DNA of 64,000 nucleotides from NCBI GenBank assembly GCA_045604545.1, contig JAZUOG010000061.1, positions 1-64,000 on the forward strand, read 5' to 3'. Shown in pieces: positions 25,672 through 34,350 of the stretch. Each line of letters opens with the position of its first letter. Positions within the stretch are counted from its first letter, which is position 1. The translations under genes and the position numbers were made by a program. The DNA comes from RGIG1959 sp045604545 (GTDB lineage Bacteria; Bacillota; Clostridia; Oscillospirales; Acutalibacteraceae). The notes below the pieces were generated by a model, which made no database searches, was not told where the DNA came from, and was given only the letters and a program-made list of their open reading frames with translations.

Positions 25672-27067
25672 GGATAGACGCAATAAGGTCAGACCGACAA
25701 TGGATCTTGACGACAACGCGACCCCCAACAATGCGCAGGCGCGTCGCCCGCGTCCGAGTGCAGACAGCATGTCCGCAAGAAGAACGCGCGAGCGGAATGC
25801 CCAAGACGAACAGGCGCCGAAAAAGCGCAAAAAAAGACATTACAAAAAGAAAAAGCTGTCCCGCGCGGCATTGATCATTCGTTGCGTGCTGGCCGTGCTG
25901 ATCATCTTCATGCTCATTTTCTTTGCGTGCCTCGGTATGCTGGTTTATAAAGCGCTGATCGTGGACACCAACAAGGTCAATGATCCCATCGATCCGACAC
26001 CGCATGAGATGACCCCCACCGACAAGGCGGCAGATGTGTCGTACTACCTGCTCGGCTTGCTCGGCGAGGAGACGACCGACGAGATGACGATGCTGTCGCT
26101 CGCTTGTCACGACAAGAAAGCGGGCACCATCTCGGTGTTGCAGATTCCCGCCTCTACCTATATTGACAGTGCCTATGTCAATGCGGCGGGCGAGACGGTC
26201 GAGATGTGGGATGTGGACACGGCAGGTAAGATCTTCGGCAACCCGAAGGATTTCCTGTGGTGCGAGAACAACAACGCCGAGACCTGCCGCCGTGCGGTGT
26301 ATGAGCCGGAAATCATCGTCAACGACGAAGGCGTCATGGTCCACAATGTGCAGGGCGAGAACGGCGAAAACCTTTGCGGTACACCCGTCACCAAGAAGAG
26401 AGGCTCTTCGACGCAAAGCCTGCTCTATTTTGTCAACGAACAGCTCGGCCTGCCTGTGGACGACTATTTCATCATGTATCCCGACACGCTTGAAAAGCTG
26501 GTGGGCTATGTCGGCGGTATCAACGTCGATTTCAGTGACGGCGAAGGTACGGATGTTCGCCTTGTGAACGGTGAGGAAGCGGTCAGCTTTGTCAATGAAA
26601 CCAACCGCGCCGCCCGTCAGCGTCAGGTGTTCGCGGCCCTACTGAAGCGTATCTTTGACATGGGCGACAATATGAATTACGAGACGGTGGAAGAAGAGGT
26701 CATCGGCCCTGTGATGAGCAGTGACGCGCCCATTCGCACCAAGATGGAGGAGGAAGAGATCACCGCTTTGCTCCAAGAGGTGCACAAGATCGGTCTGGAT
26801 AAGGTGACGGTGTATCTCATGCCCAGCGAGACCACCTATACCGCCGACGGCGCGTCGGTGTACTCCGCTCATCGTGAGGAGCTTCTCACGCTCATCAACG
26901 ACGCATTCCGTCCGCACATGGATAAATTGACGCTTGCCGATGTGACGATCCCCGAGCTTGTCAACACCGGTGACGCGGACGAAAAGAAGGGCACTCTCGG
27001 CGAGGTCTGCGCGGAACAGAGCGGCATGATCCTGGAGGATACCGCTCAGGCAGATGTCGGCGAATGA
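25664..27067 (+). CDS. LytR-CpsA-Psr (LCP)-like membrane protein
   Basis: 467 residues from ATG 25664, 11 bases after AAAAGGAG; a GTG at 25652 is too close to that site. The strongly basic cytoplasmic tail (KKRKKRHYKKKK) leads to one membrane helix (IIRCVLAVLIIFMLIFFACLGMLVY, about residues 70-95), then an extracellular LCP-like domain with ISVLQIPASTYI, DYFIMYPDTLEKLVGYVGGINVDF and VNGEEAVSFVN. LCP proteins transfer polymers from lipid carriers to peptidoglycan. Position between yqeK and rsfS is the usual place of this gene, which supports the call, although the domain is divergent: the usual arginines are hard to place and inserts are present. Confidence 0.75.
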   Translation: MAKDRRNKVRPTMDLDDNATPNNAQARRPRPSADSMSARRTRERNAQDEQAPKKRKKRHYKKKKLSRAALIIRCVLAVLIIFMLIFFACLGMLVYKALIVDTNKVNDPIDPTPHEMTPTDKAADVSYYLLGLLGEETTDEMTMLSLACHDKKAGTISVLQIPASTYIDSAYVNAAGETVEMWDVDTAGKIFGNPKDFLWCENNNAETCRRAVYEPEIIVNDEGVMVHNVQGENGENLCGTPVTKKRGSSTQSLLYFVNEQLGLPVDDYFIMYPDTLEKLVGYVGGINVDFSDGEGTDVRLVNGEEAVSFVNETNRAARQRQVFAALLKRIFDMGDNMNYETVEEEVIGPVMSSDAPIRTKMEEEEITALLQEVHKIGLDKVTVYLMPSETTYTADGASVYSAHREELLTLINDAFRPHMDKLTLADVTIPELVNTGDADEKKGTLGEVCAEQSGMILEDTAQADVGE

Positions 27068-27095
27068 GCCCGAACACAACCGAAGGAGGCGGCAT

Positions 27096-27473
27096 ATGAA
27101 CGCACATGCCAAACAAATCGCCGGCTATGCGGTGGCGCAGCTGGATAAGCATCTGGCGAAAAATATCCGTTTGATCGATGTGGAGGGCATTACCTCCATT
27201 TGTGACTGCTTTGTCATTGCCCACGGCAACAGCTCCACTCAGGTGAGAGCGCTTAGCGACTATGTCGAGCAACATCTGAAAGAACACCACGGTATCGATC
27301 CGCTCCGCGTGGAGGGATACCAGTCCACGGGCTGGATCCTCATCGACTACGGCGAGGTCATCGTGCATATCTTCAACGAGGAGATGCGCGGCTTTTACGA
27401 TCTGGAGCGTCTGTGGAAGGACGGCACCGAAGTGGACATTTCCGAATTTATTGACAGCGAGGAGACGAATTGA
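27096..27473 (+). CDS. rsfS: Ribosomal silencing factor RsfS
   Basis: 125 residues from ATG 27096 with AAGGAGG six bases upstream. Family signatures: DVEGITSICDCFVIAHGNSSTQVRAL, then EGYQSTGWILIDYGEVIVHIF and FYDLERLW. It binds ribosomal protein L14 and blocks subunit joining when nutrients are scarce. The stop is three bases from the leuS start. Confidence 0.96.
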   Translation: MNAHAKQIAGYAVAQLDKHLAKNIRLIDVEGITSICDCFVIAHGNSSTQVRALSDYVEQHLKEHHGIDPLRVEGYQSTGWILIDYGEVIVHIFNEEMRGFYDLERLWKDGTEVDISEFIDSEETN

Positions 27474-27476
27474 CCC

Positions 27477-29885
27477 ATGCGATATGACGCACAAACAACC
27501 GAAGCCAAGTGGCAAAAAATCTGGGAAGACTACAACTGCTTCAACGCGACCGAGGATTACAGCAAGCCGAAGTTTTACGGACTCGTGGAATTCCCGTATC
27601 CGTCGGGTGCGGGTATGCACGTCGGTCACATCAAGGCGTATTCCGGCCTTGAGGTGATCTGCCGCAAACGCCGCAAGCAAGGCTACAACGTGCTGTTCCC
27701 GATCGGCTTTGACGCTTACGGTCTTCCCACCGAGAACTATGCCATCAAAAACCGTATCCACCCGCGTCAGGTGACCGACCAGAACATCAAACGCTTCACC
27801 GAGCAGCTCAAGCGCGTCGGTTTCTCGTTTGACTGGTCGCGTGTCATCGACACCACCGAAGAGGAATATTACAAATGGACGCAGTGGATCTTCCTCAAAA
27901 TGTTTGAAAACGGTCTGGCGTATCGTGACAAGACGCTTGTCAACTATTGCCCCAGCTGTAAGGTCGTTCTCTCCAACGAGGATTCGCAGGGCGGCAAATG
28001 CGACATCTGCCACAGCGATGTCGTTCAGCGCGCCAAGGACGTGTGGTACCTGCGTATCACCGAATATGCCGATAAGCTGCTCGAAGGCCTTGAAGAGGTG
28101 GATTATCTCCCCAATGTCAAGCTCCAGCAGAAAAACTGGATCGGCAAGTCGACGGGTGCGTTTGTGAAGTTTGATGTTCCCGAGGTCGGCGAACAGCTGC
28201 AGATCTATACCACCCGCCCCGACACACTGTTCGGCGTGACCTTCATGGTTATCGCGCCCGAGCACCCCATGATCGAGAAGTACCGCGATCGCATCGCGAA
28301 CATCGATGCGCTTGATGCGTATCGCGTGGAATGCAGCAAGAAGACCGAGTTCGAGCGCACACAGCTTGTCAAGGACAAGACGGGTGTGCGCATCGAGGGT
28401 ATGACCGCTGTCAACCCCGCAAACGGCAAAGCCGTGCCGATCTACATCTCCGACTATGTTATGATGGGCTACGGTACGGGCGCTATTATGGCGGTGCCCG
28501 CGCACGACGAGCGCGACTACGATTTCGCCAAAAAGTTCGGCATTGACATCATTCCCGTCATCGAGGGCGGCAACATCGACGAAGCCGCTTACACCGGCGA
28601 CGGCAATGTCATCAATTCCGATTTCCTCAACGGCTGTCAGACCAAGCAGGAAGCGATCGAGAAAATGATCGCATTCCTCAAGGAGAAGGGCATCGGCGAG
28701 GCAGGCGTGCAATACAAAATGAAGGATTGGGCGTTCAACCGCCAGCGTTACTGGGGCGAGCCGATCCCGATCGTGCATTGCGACAAGTGCGGCATGGTGG
28801 CGATCCCCTATGAGGAGTTGCCGCTTCGTCTGCCCGAGACCGAGAGCTTCGAGCCCGGTACCGACGGCGAAAGCCCGCTTGCCAAAATCGAGAGCTTTGT
28901 CAACTGCACCTGCCCGAAGTGCGGCGGTGCGGCGCGCCGTGAGACCGACACCATGCCCCAGTGGGCAGGCTCGTCGTGGTACTTCCTGCGCTATATCGAC
29001 CCGAAAAACCGCGAGGCGCTTGCGTCTCCCGAAGCACTGCAATACTGGATGCCCGTTGACTGGTACAACGGCGGCATGGAGCACGTGACCCGTCACATGA
29101 TCTACTCCCGCTTCTGGCATCATTTCCTGTTTGACAAGGGCGTTGTTCCGACGAAGGAGCCGTATGCCAAGCGCACCGCACAGGGCCTCATTCTCGGCCC
29201 CGACGGCGACAAAATGAGCAAATCGAAGGGCAACGTTGTGGATCCGCTCGAGGTCGTTGACACCTACGGTGCCGACGTGCTTCGCGTGTACATCATGTTC
29301 ATGGGCGACTATGAAAAGGCGACACCGTGGTCGGAAAACGGCGTGAAAGGCTGTAAGCGTTTTCTCGACCGCGTGTGGGCGATGCAGGACTTCCTCACCG
29401 ACAGCGATGAGTTGTCCGATGATCTGTGCGGCGCGTTCCATCGCACGCTCAAAAAGGTGACGACCGACATCGAAGCGATGAAGTTCAACACCGCGATCGC
29501 TGCGATGATGGCGCTCGTCAACCAGATCTACGAAAAGAACAGCATCACCCGCGGCGAGTGGAAGATGCTTCTCTCGATGCTCAACCCGTTTGCCCCGCAT
29601 ATCACCGAAGAAATGTGGGAGCTTGCCGGCTTTGAGGGTATGCTCATCACCGCCGAGTGGCCGGATTATGACGAGGCGAAATGCGTCGAAGCGACCGTCG
29701 AGATCGTGGCGCAGGTCAACGGCAAGATCAAGGCGCGTCTCAACATTCCCACCGACGCCGATCAGGCGACCGTTCTGGCGCTTGCCAAGGCGGACGAAAA
29801 GGTGGCAGAGGCGATCGCCGGCATGACCATCGTCAAAGAGCTGTATGTGCCTTCCAAGCTGGTGAACATTGTCGTTCGCCCGTAA
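27477..29885 (+). CDS. leuS: Leucyl-tRNA synthetase
   Basis: 802 residues. HIGH motif in YPSGAGMHVGHIKAY near residue 43, an editing domain around residues 220-400 (TTRPDTLFGVTFMV, GTGAIMAVPAHDERD), and KMSKSKGN near residue 580. It charges tRNA-Leu and removes misactivated amino acids. No T-box leader precedes it; it is expressed from the operon. Immediately downstream is the rpsU promoter. Confidence 0.97.
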   Translation: MRYDAQTTEAKWQKIWEDYNCFNATEDYSKPKFYGLVEFPYPSGAGMHVGHIKAYSGLEVICRKRRKQGYNVLFPIGFDAYGLPTENYAIKNRIHPRQVTDQNIKRFTEQLKRVGFSFDWSRVIDTTEEEYYKWTQWIFLKMFENGLAYRDKTLVNYCPSCKVVLSNEDSQGGKCDICHSDVVQRAKDVWYLRITEYADKLLEGLEEVDYLPNVKLQQKNWIGKSTGAFVKFDVPEVGEQLQIYTTRPDTLFGVTFMVIAPEHPMIEKYRDRIANIDALDAYRVECSKKTEFERTQLVKDKTGVRIEGMTAVNPANGKAVPIYISDYVMMGYGTGAIMAVPAHDERDYDFAKKFGIDIIPVIEGGNIDEAAYTGDGNVINSDFLNGCQTKQEAIEKMIAFLKEKGIGEAGVQYKMKDWAFNRQRYWGEPIPIVHCDKCGMVAIPYEELPLRLPETESFEPGTDGESPLAKIESFVNCTCPKCGGAARRETDTMPQWAGSSWYFLRYIDPKNREALASPEALQYWMPVDWYNGGMEHVTRHMIYSRFWHHFLFDKGVVPTKEPYAKRTAQGLILGPDGDKMSKSKGNVVDPLEVVDTYGADVLRVYIMFMGDYEKATPWSENGVKGCKRFLDRVWAMQDFLTDSDELSDDLCGAFHRTLKKVTTDIEAMKFNTAIAAMMALVNQIYEKNSITRGEWKMLLSMLNPFAPHITEEMWELAGFEGMLITAEWPDYDEAKCVEATVEIVAQVNGKIKARLNIPTDADQATVLALAKADEKVAEAIAGMTIVKELYVPSKLVNIVVRP

Positions 29886-29911
29886 AATTGTAAACCTTTT
29901 ACAAAAAACAC

Positions 29912-29940
29912 TTGACGAACGTCAAAATGTGCGATATAAT
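29912..29940 (+). promoter_or_regulatory. Sigma-A promoter of rpsU
   Basis: TTGACG at 29912-29917 and TATAAT at 29935-29940, 17-bp spacer. Confidence 0.85.
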
Positions 29941-30011
29941 GCTTTTATGCGGTGTTTATCGCTAACACAAAAATAAACCCCTGCCGAATGGCGGAGGGAG
30001 GGAAATAGTCA

Positions 30012-30188
30012 ATGTCGGAAATTCGAGTAAAAGAGAATGAATCTCTGGACAGCGCTCTGCGCAGATGGAAGAAGTCCTGCGCACGCTCCGGTGTCCTCGC
30101 CGAGGTTCGCAAAAGAGAACATTACGAGAAGCCTTCTGTGAAACGCAAGAAGAAGTCGGAAGCTGCCCGTAAAAGAAAGTTCAAATAA
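30012..30188 (+). CDS. rpsU: 30S ribosomal protein S21
   Basis: 58 residues: it begins MSEIRVKENESLDSALRRWK, followed by KREHYEKPSVKRKKKSEAARKR, the standard bS21 sequence. GGAGGGAGG lies at 29993-30001. bS21 helps the 30S subunit bind the anti-Shine-Dalgarno helix. It forms its own transcription unit with a promoter at 29912 and a terminator at 30205. Confidence 0.97.
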   Translation: MSEIRVKENESLDSALRRWKKSCARSGVLAEVRKREHYEKPSVKRKKKSEAARKRKFK

Positions 30189-30204
30189 GAAGAGCTTACA
30201 CAAA

Positions 30205-30232
30205 AAAAGCAGGCAGCAATGCCTGCTTTTTG
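30205..30232 (+). terminator. Terminator of rpsU
   Basis: AAAAGCAGGC and GCCTGCTTTT pair around a six-base loop. Confidence 0.85.
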
Positions 30233-30255
30233 CTTGTAGAAAGGAGAGTGGCGGG

Positions 30256-30765
30256 ATGTCGATCTTTCATCCGACCATGCTCAGACAGCGCATCTTTGAC
30301 ATCGGAATCGATGAGCTCAAAGAGATGGGCGTGAAGGCCCTGCTGCTTGATAAAGATAACACGCTGACAAAGCACCACGACCAGCAGTTTGACGATCGGA
30401 CGAGCGCGTGGCTGACGGCGGTGCGTGAGGCGGGGATCGCGATGATGATCGTGTCCAACTCCCGCGAGCCGCGTATTCGCCCTTTCGGCGAGAGGATGGG
30501 ACTTCCCTTTGTGCACACGGCGTGCAAGCCGTTGCCGTTCGGCTTTCGACGGGCGGTGAAGGTGCTCGGCGTTGACAAAACAGAATGCCTCGCTATCGGC
30601 GATCAGACTTTCACCGATGTGCTCGGTGCGCGACTGTGCGGCATTCGCGTTTGTCAGCTGATGCCCATCGAAGTGGAGAAAAAGGGTTTTCGCCTGCGTC
30701 GACATTTTGAGAAAGGCATTCTCAGACGCTATCAACAAAAACAAGAAAAGAGGGGTAAGCGATGA
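30256..30765 (+). CDS. yqeG: YqeG-family HAD-IIIA phosphatase
   Basis: 169 residues. DKDNTLT near residue 32 is the HAD nucleophile motif, VSNSREPR motif II, KPLPFGFRRA the lysine motif III and IGDQTFTDVLGA motif IV. The family is a conserved Firmicute phosphatase (a homologue in fungi removes phosphate from phosphatidylglycerolphosphate), so a lipid phosphate substrate is plausible but not shown. AAAGGAG upstream; it overlaps the next gene by four bases. Confidence 0.88.
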   Translation: MSIFHPTMLRQRIFDIGIDELKEMGVKALLLDKDNTLTKHHDQQFDDRTSAWLTAVREAGIAMMIVSNSREPRIRPFGERMGLPFVHTACKPLPFGFRRAVKVLGVDKTECLAIGDQTFTDVLGARLCGIRVCQLMPIEVEKKGFRLRRHFEKGILRRYQQKQEKRGKR

Positions 30766-31625
30766 CAGCATTGTTCGGACCCGCGGGAAACGCCGATGCG
30801 TTTTATGAGGCGGGCTTCAAATCGACCTATCAGGCACCCGCGTGGCTCAGCTCGCTGGGACTTAGTGCCTATGAATATCAGTGCGGTCGCGGTGTGCGGT
30901 TGAGCGACACCGCCGCCGAGCAGATCCGTCTGGAAGCCGAAAAGCATCACATTGCCGTGTCGCTTCATGCGCCGTATTTCATTTCGCTCGCTTCCAAAGA
31001 GCCCGAAAAGCGGGACAATTCCGTGCGGTATATTCTTGACAGTGCCGAAGCGGTGGTGAGACTGGGCGGCGATCGCATCGTCGTTCACCCGGGCGGACTC
31101 GGCGGACTTTCGCGCGAGGACGCAACGGCACTTGCCTGCGAAACGCTCAAAAAAGCACAAGATGCTCTCGATGCGGCGGGACTGTCGATGGTGCATATCT
31201 GTCCCGAAACGATGGGCAAGATCAATCAGCTCGGCACGCTTGACGAGGTACTGACCATGTGCGGCGTGGACGAGCGGTTTTTGCCGTGTGTGGATTTCGG
31301 TCACCTCAACAGCCGCACCCACGGCGAGGTCAACAACCGCGAGGCATTCGCGGCACTGCTGTCGACGATGGATGCCGTCATCGGCACGGAGCGTGCAAAC
31401 GTGTTTCACGCGCACTTTTCCAAGATCGAATATACGGCGGGCGGCGAGAAGCGCCACCTGACCTTTGAGGACACCCAATACGGTCCCGAACCCGATCCGT
31501 TGATGGCACTGCTCGCCGAGCAGGGACGCACGCCCGTCATCATCTGTGAATCGGACGGCACACAAGCCCACGATGCGGCGCGTATGATGCGGCTGTATCA
31601 CGCGGCAATGAAAGGAAGCGAATGA
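30762..31625 (+). CDS. Endonuclease IV-like TIM-barrel protein
   Basis: 287 residues. The metal ligands of the endonuclease IV fold are present in order: SLHAPYF, VVHPGG, ICPETMGK, CVDFGHLNSR, HAHFSK and ICESDG. Endonuclease IV cuts DNA at abasic sites. This member is in a branch of the family that I cannot firmly separate from other xylose-isomerase-like barrels, so the DNA repair role is likely but not certain. It is followed one base later by aroQ. Confidence 0.8.
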   Translation: MTALFGPAGNADAFYEAGFKSTYQAPAWLSSLGLSAYEYQCGRGVRLSDTAAEQIRLEAEKHHIAVSLHAPYFISLASKEPEKRDNSVRYILDSAEAVVRLGGDRIVVHPGGLGGLSREDATALACETLKKAQDALDAAGLSMVHICPETMGKINQLGTLDEVLTMCGVDERFLPCVDFGHLNSRTHGEVNNREAFAALLSTMDAVIGTERANVFHAHFSKIEYTAGGEKRHLTFEDTQYGPEPDPLMALLAEQGRTPVIICESDGTQAHDAARMMRLYHAAMKGSE

Positions 31626-31626
31626 G

Positions 31627-32055
31627 ATGAATATACTGGTGATGAACGGCCCGAACCTGAATTTGCTGGGAATACGCGAGCCGGGCATTTACGGCAACGA
31701 TACCCTGCAGACGTTGTGCGAAACGGTGGCAAAGGACGCCGCCGCGCGCGGTGTGCATGTGGATTTTTATCAGTCCAATCACGAAGGGGCGTTGATCGAC
31801 ACCCTTCATGACGCGATGGGAAAATATGACGGTATTATTCTCAACGCGGGTGCGTATACTCACTACAGCTATGCCATTCGCGATGCGATCGCGGCGATCC
31901 GCATTCCCGTTGTGGAGGTGCATCTGAGCGATATTCACGCCAGAGAGCCGTTTCGTCATGTGTCGGTCATCGAGCCCGTCTGCGTCAAGCAGATCAGCGG
32001 TCTGGGAGTCGGCAGTTATCTGAAGGCGCTTGCCTTCTTGTGCGGGGAGGAATGA
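31627..32055 (+). CDS. aroQ: 3-dehydroquinate dehydratase, type II
   Basis: 142 residues. NGPNLNLLGIREPGIYG, FYQSNHEGALIDTLHDA, NAGAYTHYSYAIRDAI and EVHLSDIHAREPFRHVSV carry the active-site Tyr, Asn and His of the dodecameric type II enzyme. It acts in the shikimate pathway. Coupled to the flanking genes with two- to four-base gaps. Confidence 0.96.
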   Translation: MNILVMNGPNLNLLGIREPGIYGNDTLQTLCETVAKDAAARGVHVDFYQSNHEGALIDTLHDAMGKYDGIILNAGAYTHYSYAIRDAIAAIRIPVVEVHLSDIHAREPFRHVSVIEPVCVKQISGLGVGSYLKALAFLCGEE

Positions 32056-32058
32056 CCC

Positions 32059-33126
32059 ATGAACACAAGGCTTTGCCTGCTTGCCGCCACTCTGCGGCAG
32101 GGCGAGGCGGCACTCTTGGTATCGCCGTCCAACCGGCTGTATTACACCGGATTCGACAGCGATGCGGGCGTGCTGTGGGTGACAAAGGACGAGGCGTGCT
32201 TTCTCACCGATTCGCGTTACACCGAGGCGGCGCGCCGCGTGATCGGCACGCTTTCTTGCCATCAGACCAACGCGTTTCTCACCGATGCGATAGCTCAGCT
32301 CAAGGAGCGCGGCGTGAAAACGGTGCTTGTGGAAGAGGACACACTCCATCTCGCGCAGTATCGCCGCCTGCGCAAACTGGCGGGAGACATCGACTATGTA
32401 ACGGATTCGACTCTGTGTCGCCGTGTCCGTGAACAACGTCGCACCAAGGACGAACACGAAATCGCGTGCATTCGCCGCGCACAGGCGGTGACGGAGGCGG
32501 GATTTGATTTTATCCTGCCGCACATTGCTGTCGGTCGGCGTGAAAAGGACATCGCATTGGAGCTGGAAATGTTCATGCGCCGAAACGGTGCGGATCGTGT
32601 GGCGTTTGATTTCATTGTCGCGGCGGGGGCAAACGGCGCCTTGCCGCACGCGGTGCCCGGTGAGTATACCGTACAAAGCGGGGATTTTGTGACGCTGGAT
32701 TTCGGCGCGACGGTTGACGGCTACCGCTCGGACATGACCCGCACGGTGGCGGTCGGCGAACCGACCGCTGAACAGCGCCGGGTATATGACACGGTTCTCA
32801 AAGCACAAAAGGCGTGCCTTGACGGGCTGTATGTCGGTATGCGGTGTGAAGCGGGCGATGCTCTTGCCCGTCGTGTGATCGATGAGGCGGGTTACGGTGC
32901 GGCGTTCGGTCACAGCACCGGTCACGGCGTCGGCATCGACATTCACGAGTATCCCAATCTGTCACCGCGGTCGGATGAATGCCTGCGGGAGGGGGATGTG
33001 GTGACGGTGGAGCCGGGCATCTATCTTGAGGGGCGCTTCGGCGTGCGCATTGAGGATATGGTGTGGTTCACAAGCGATGGCGTTGTCAATCTGACCGATT
33101 GCCCCAAAGACCTCATCATCTTGTAA
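32059..33126 (+). CDS. M24-family Xaa-Pro aminopeptidase
   Basis: 355 residues. The N-terminal creatinase-like domain ends near residue 120. The metallopeptidase domain shows the five metal ligands: DFGATVDGYRSDMTRT (two Asp), HSTGHGVGIDIHE (His), VEPGIY and GVRIEDM (two Glu). It removes N-terminal residues before proline. It lies upstream of efp, as in many Firmicutes; EF-P itself helps ribosomes through polyproline. Confidence 0.93.
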   Translation: MNTRLCLLAATLRQGEAALLVSPSNRLYYTGFDSDAGVLWVTKDEACFLTDSRYTEAARRVIGTLSCHQTNAFLTDAIAQLKERGVKTVLVEEDTLHLAQYRRLRKLAGDIDYVTDSTLCRRVREQRRTKDEHEIACIRRAQAVTEAGFDFILPHIAVGRREKDIALELEMFMRRNGADRVAFDFIVAAGANGALPHAVPGEYTVQSGDFVTLDFGATVDGYRSDMTRTVAVGEPTAEQRRVYDTVLKAQKACLDGLYVGMRCEAGDALARRVIDEAGYGAAFGHSTGHGVGIDIHEYPNLSPRSDECLREGDVVTVEPGIYLEGRFGVRIEDMVWFTSDGVVNLTDCPKDLIIL

Positions 33127-33143
33127 AAATTTCAGAAAGATAC

Positions 33144-33172
33144 TTGAAAAATTCACATAGATAGGGTAAAAT
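33144..33172 (+). promoter_or_regulatory. Promoter of efp
   Basis: TTGAAA at 33144-33149 and TAAAAT at 33167-33172, 17-bp spacer. Confidence 0.65.
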
Positions 33173-33226
33173 AGAGTATAAACTCTTTGGAGTATATCAA
33201 AATTTAAGTTCTTGGAGGAATGTCCC

Positions 33227-33784
33227 ATGGTTACAGCTGGCGATTTTCGCAACGGCATGACGTTCGAAATGGACGGTAACGTTTTCCAAATTGTCGAATT
33301 CCAACATGTCAAACCCGGTAAGGGTGCGGCGTTTGTTCGTACTAAGATCCGCAATGTGATCCAGGGTACGATCATCGAAAAAACCTTCAACCCGTCGGAT
33401 AAGTTCCCGACCGCGTACGTCGAGAGAAAGGATATGGAATATTCCTACACCGACGGCGATCTTTACTACTTCATGGATCCCGAGACCTATGAGCTCGTGC
33501 CGATCGGCGCGGACGTTCTCAGCGACAGCTTCAAGTTCGTCAAAGAGAATTTCGTGTGCAAGGTCGCTTCCTACAAAGGCAAGGTGTTCAGTGTTGACGC
33601 CCCCAACTTTGTTGAGCTGCAGGTCACCGAGACCGATCCCGGCTTCAAGGGCGATACCGCCACGAACGCCACCAAACCCGCCACGCTGGAGACCGGCGTG
33701 GAAATCCGCGTGCCGCTGTTCATCGACGAGGGCGAAATGATCCGCGTTGATACCCGCACCGGTGAGTACATGGAGCGCGCGTAA
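33227..33784 (+). CDS. efp: Elongation factor P
   Basis: 185 residues from ATG 33227, seven bases after GGAGGA at 33214-33219. KOW-like N-terminal domain with the loop HVKPGKGAAFVRTK, whose lysine is the usual modification site, then two OB domains ending with IDEGEMIRVDTRTGEYMERA. It relieves stalling at consecutive prolines. No modification genes (epmA/epmB) are seen in this window. Confidence 0.97.
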   Translation: MVTAGDFRNGMTFEMDGNVFQIVEFQHVKPGKGAAFVRTKIRNVIQGTIIEKTFNPSDKFPTAYVERKDMEYSYTDGDLYYFMDPETYELVPIGADVLSDSFKFVKENFVCKVASYKGKVFSVDAPNFVELQVTETDPGFKGDTATNATKPATLETGVEIRVPLFIDEGEMIRVDTRTGEYMERA

Positions 33785-33827
33785 TGTCAAGCGTTTCTCA
33801 TAATTTGATTTTAAGGAGGCACCTACA

Positions 33828-34277
33828 ATGGATTTGACCGAAAAGATTGCGTATCTCAAAGGCTTGCTTGAAGGCATGGAGATCGACAAAGAGAGCAAGG
33901 AAGGCAAGATCTATACAGCGATCATGGACGTTCTGTCCGATATGGCGCTGACCATCGAAGATATGGCGGATTACGTCGACGAGCTTGCCGCTCAGGTTGA
34001 CGAGATCGACGAAGACCTCGCAGACGTTGAAGATTATCTCGACGAAGAGTGCGACGATTGCGACTGTGACTGCGATTGCTGCGACGACGAGGATTGGGAC
34101 GGCGAGTTCTATGAAATCACCTGCCCTGCCTGCGGCGAGACCTTCGAGGTTGACGAGGAGACCCTGCTCGACGGCGGCATTGCCTGCCCCGAGTGCAACG
34201 AGCCCCTCGAGTTCGACATTGATTGCGACTGTGGTTGCGGCGATGATTGCGACTGCGACGGCGACGAGGAAGAATAA
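33828..34277 (+). CDS. Cys/Asp-rich metal-binding protein with CD1247-like N-terminus
   Basis: 149 residues, very acidic. Residues 1-65 (KIAYLKGLLEGMEIDKESKEGKIYTAIMDVL...) resemble the helical N-terminal domain known from the Clostridioides protein CD1247. A first Cys/Asp cluster (ECDDCDCDCDCCDDEDW), a zinc ribbon (ITCPACGETFEV...GIACPECNEPLEF) and a second Cys/Asp tail (DCDCGCGDDCDCDGDEEE) follow; I count 15 cysteines. It probably binds zinc or another soft metal. The function is unknown. AAGGAGG precedes the ATG and a strong terminator follows. Confidence 0.8.
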   Translation: MDLTEKIAYLKGLLEGMEIDKESKEGKIYTAIMDVLSDMALTIEDMADYVDELAAQVDEIDEDLADVEDYLDEECDDCDCDCDCCDDEDWDGEFYEITCPACGETFEVDEETLLDGGIACPECNEPLEFDIDCDCGCGDDCDCDGDEEE

Positions 34278-34288
34278 GTAACCCCATC

Positions 34289-34325
34289 AAATCAGCGCGG
34301 AAACGGTCGTTTCTGCGCTGATTTT
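34289..34325 (+). terminator. Terminator after the Cys/Asp-rich gene
   Basis: AATCAGCGC and GAAACG pair with CGTTTC and GCGCTGATT, with a TTTT tail. Confidence 0.8.
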
Positions 34326-34350
34326 GTCTGTTTTGAAAGGAAGGATTCCC

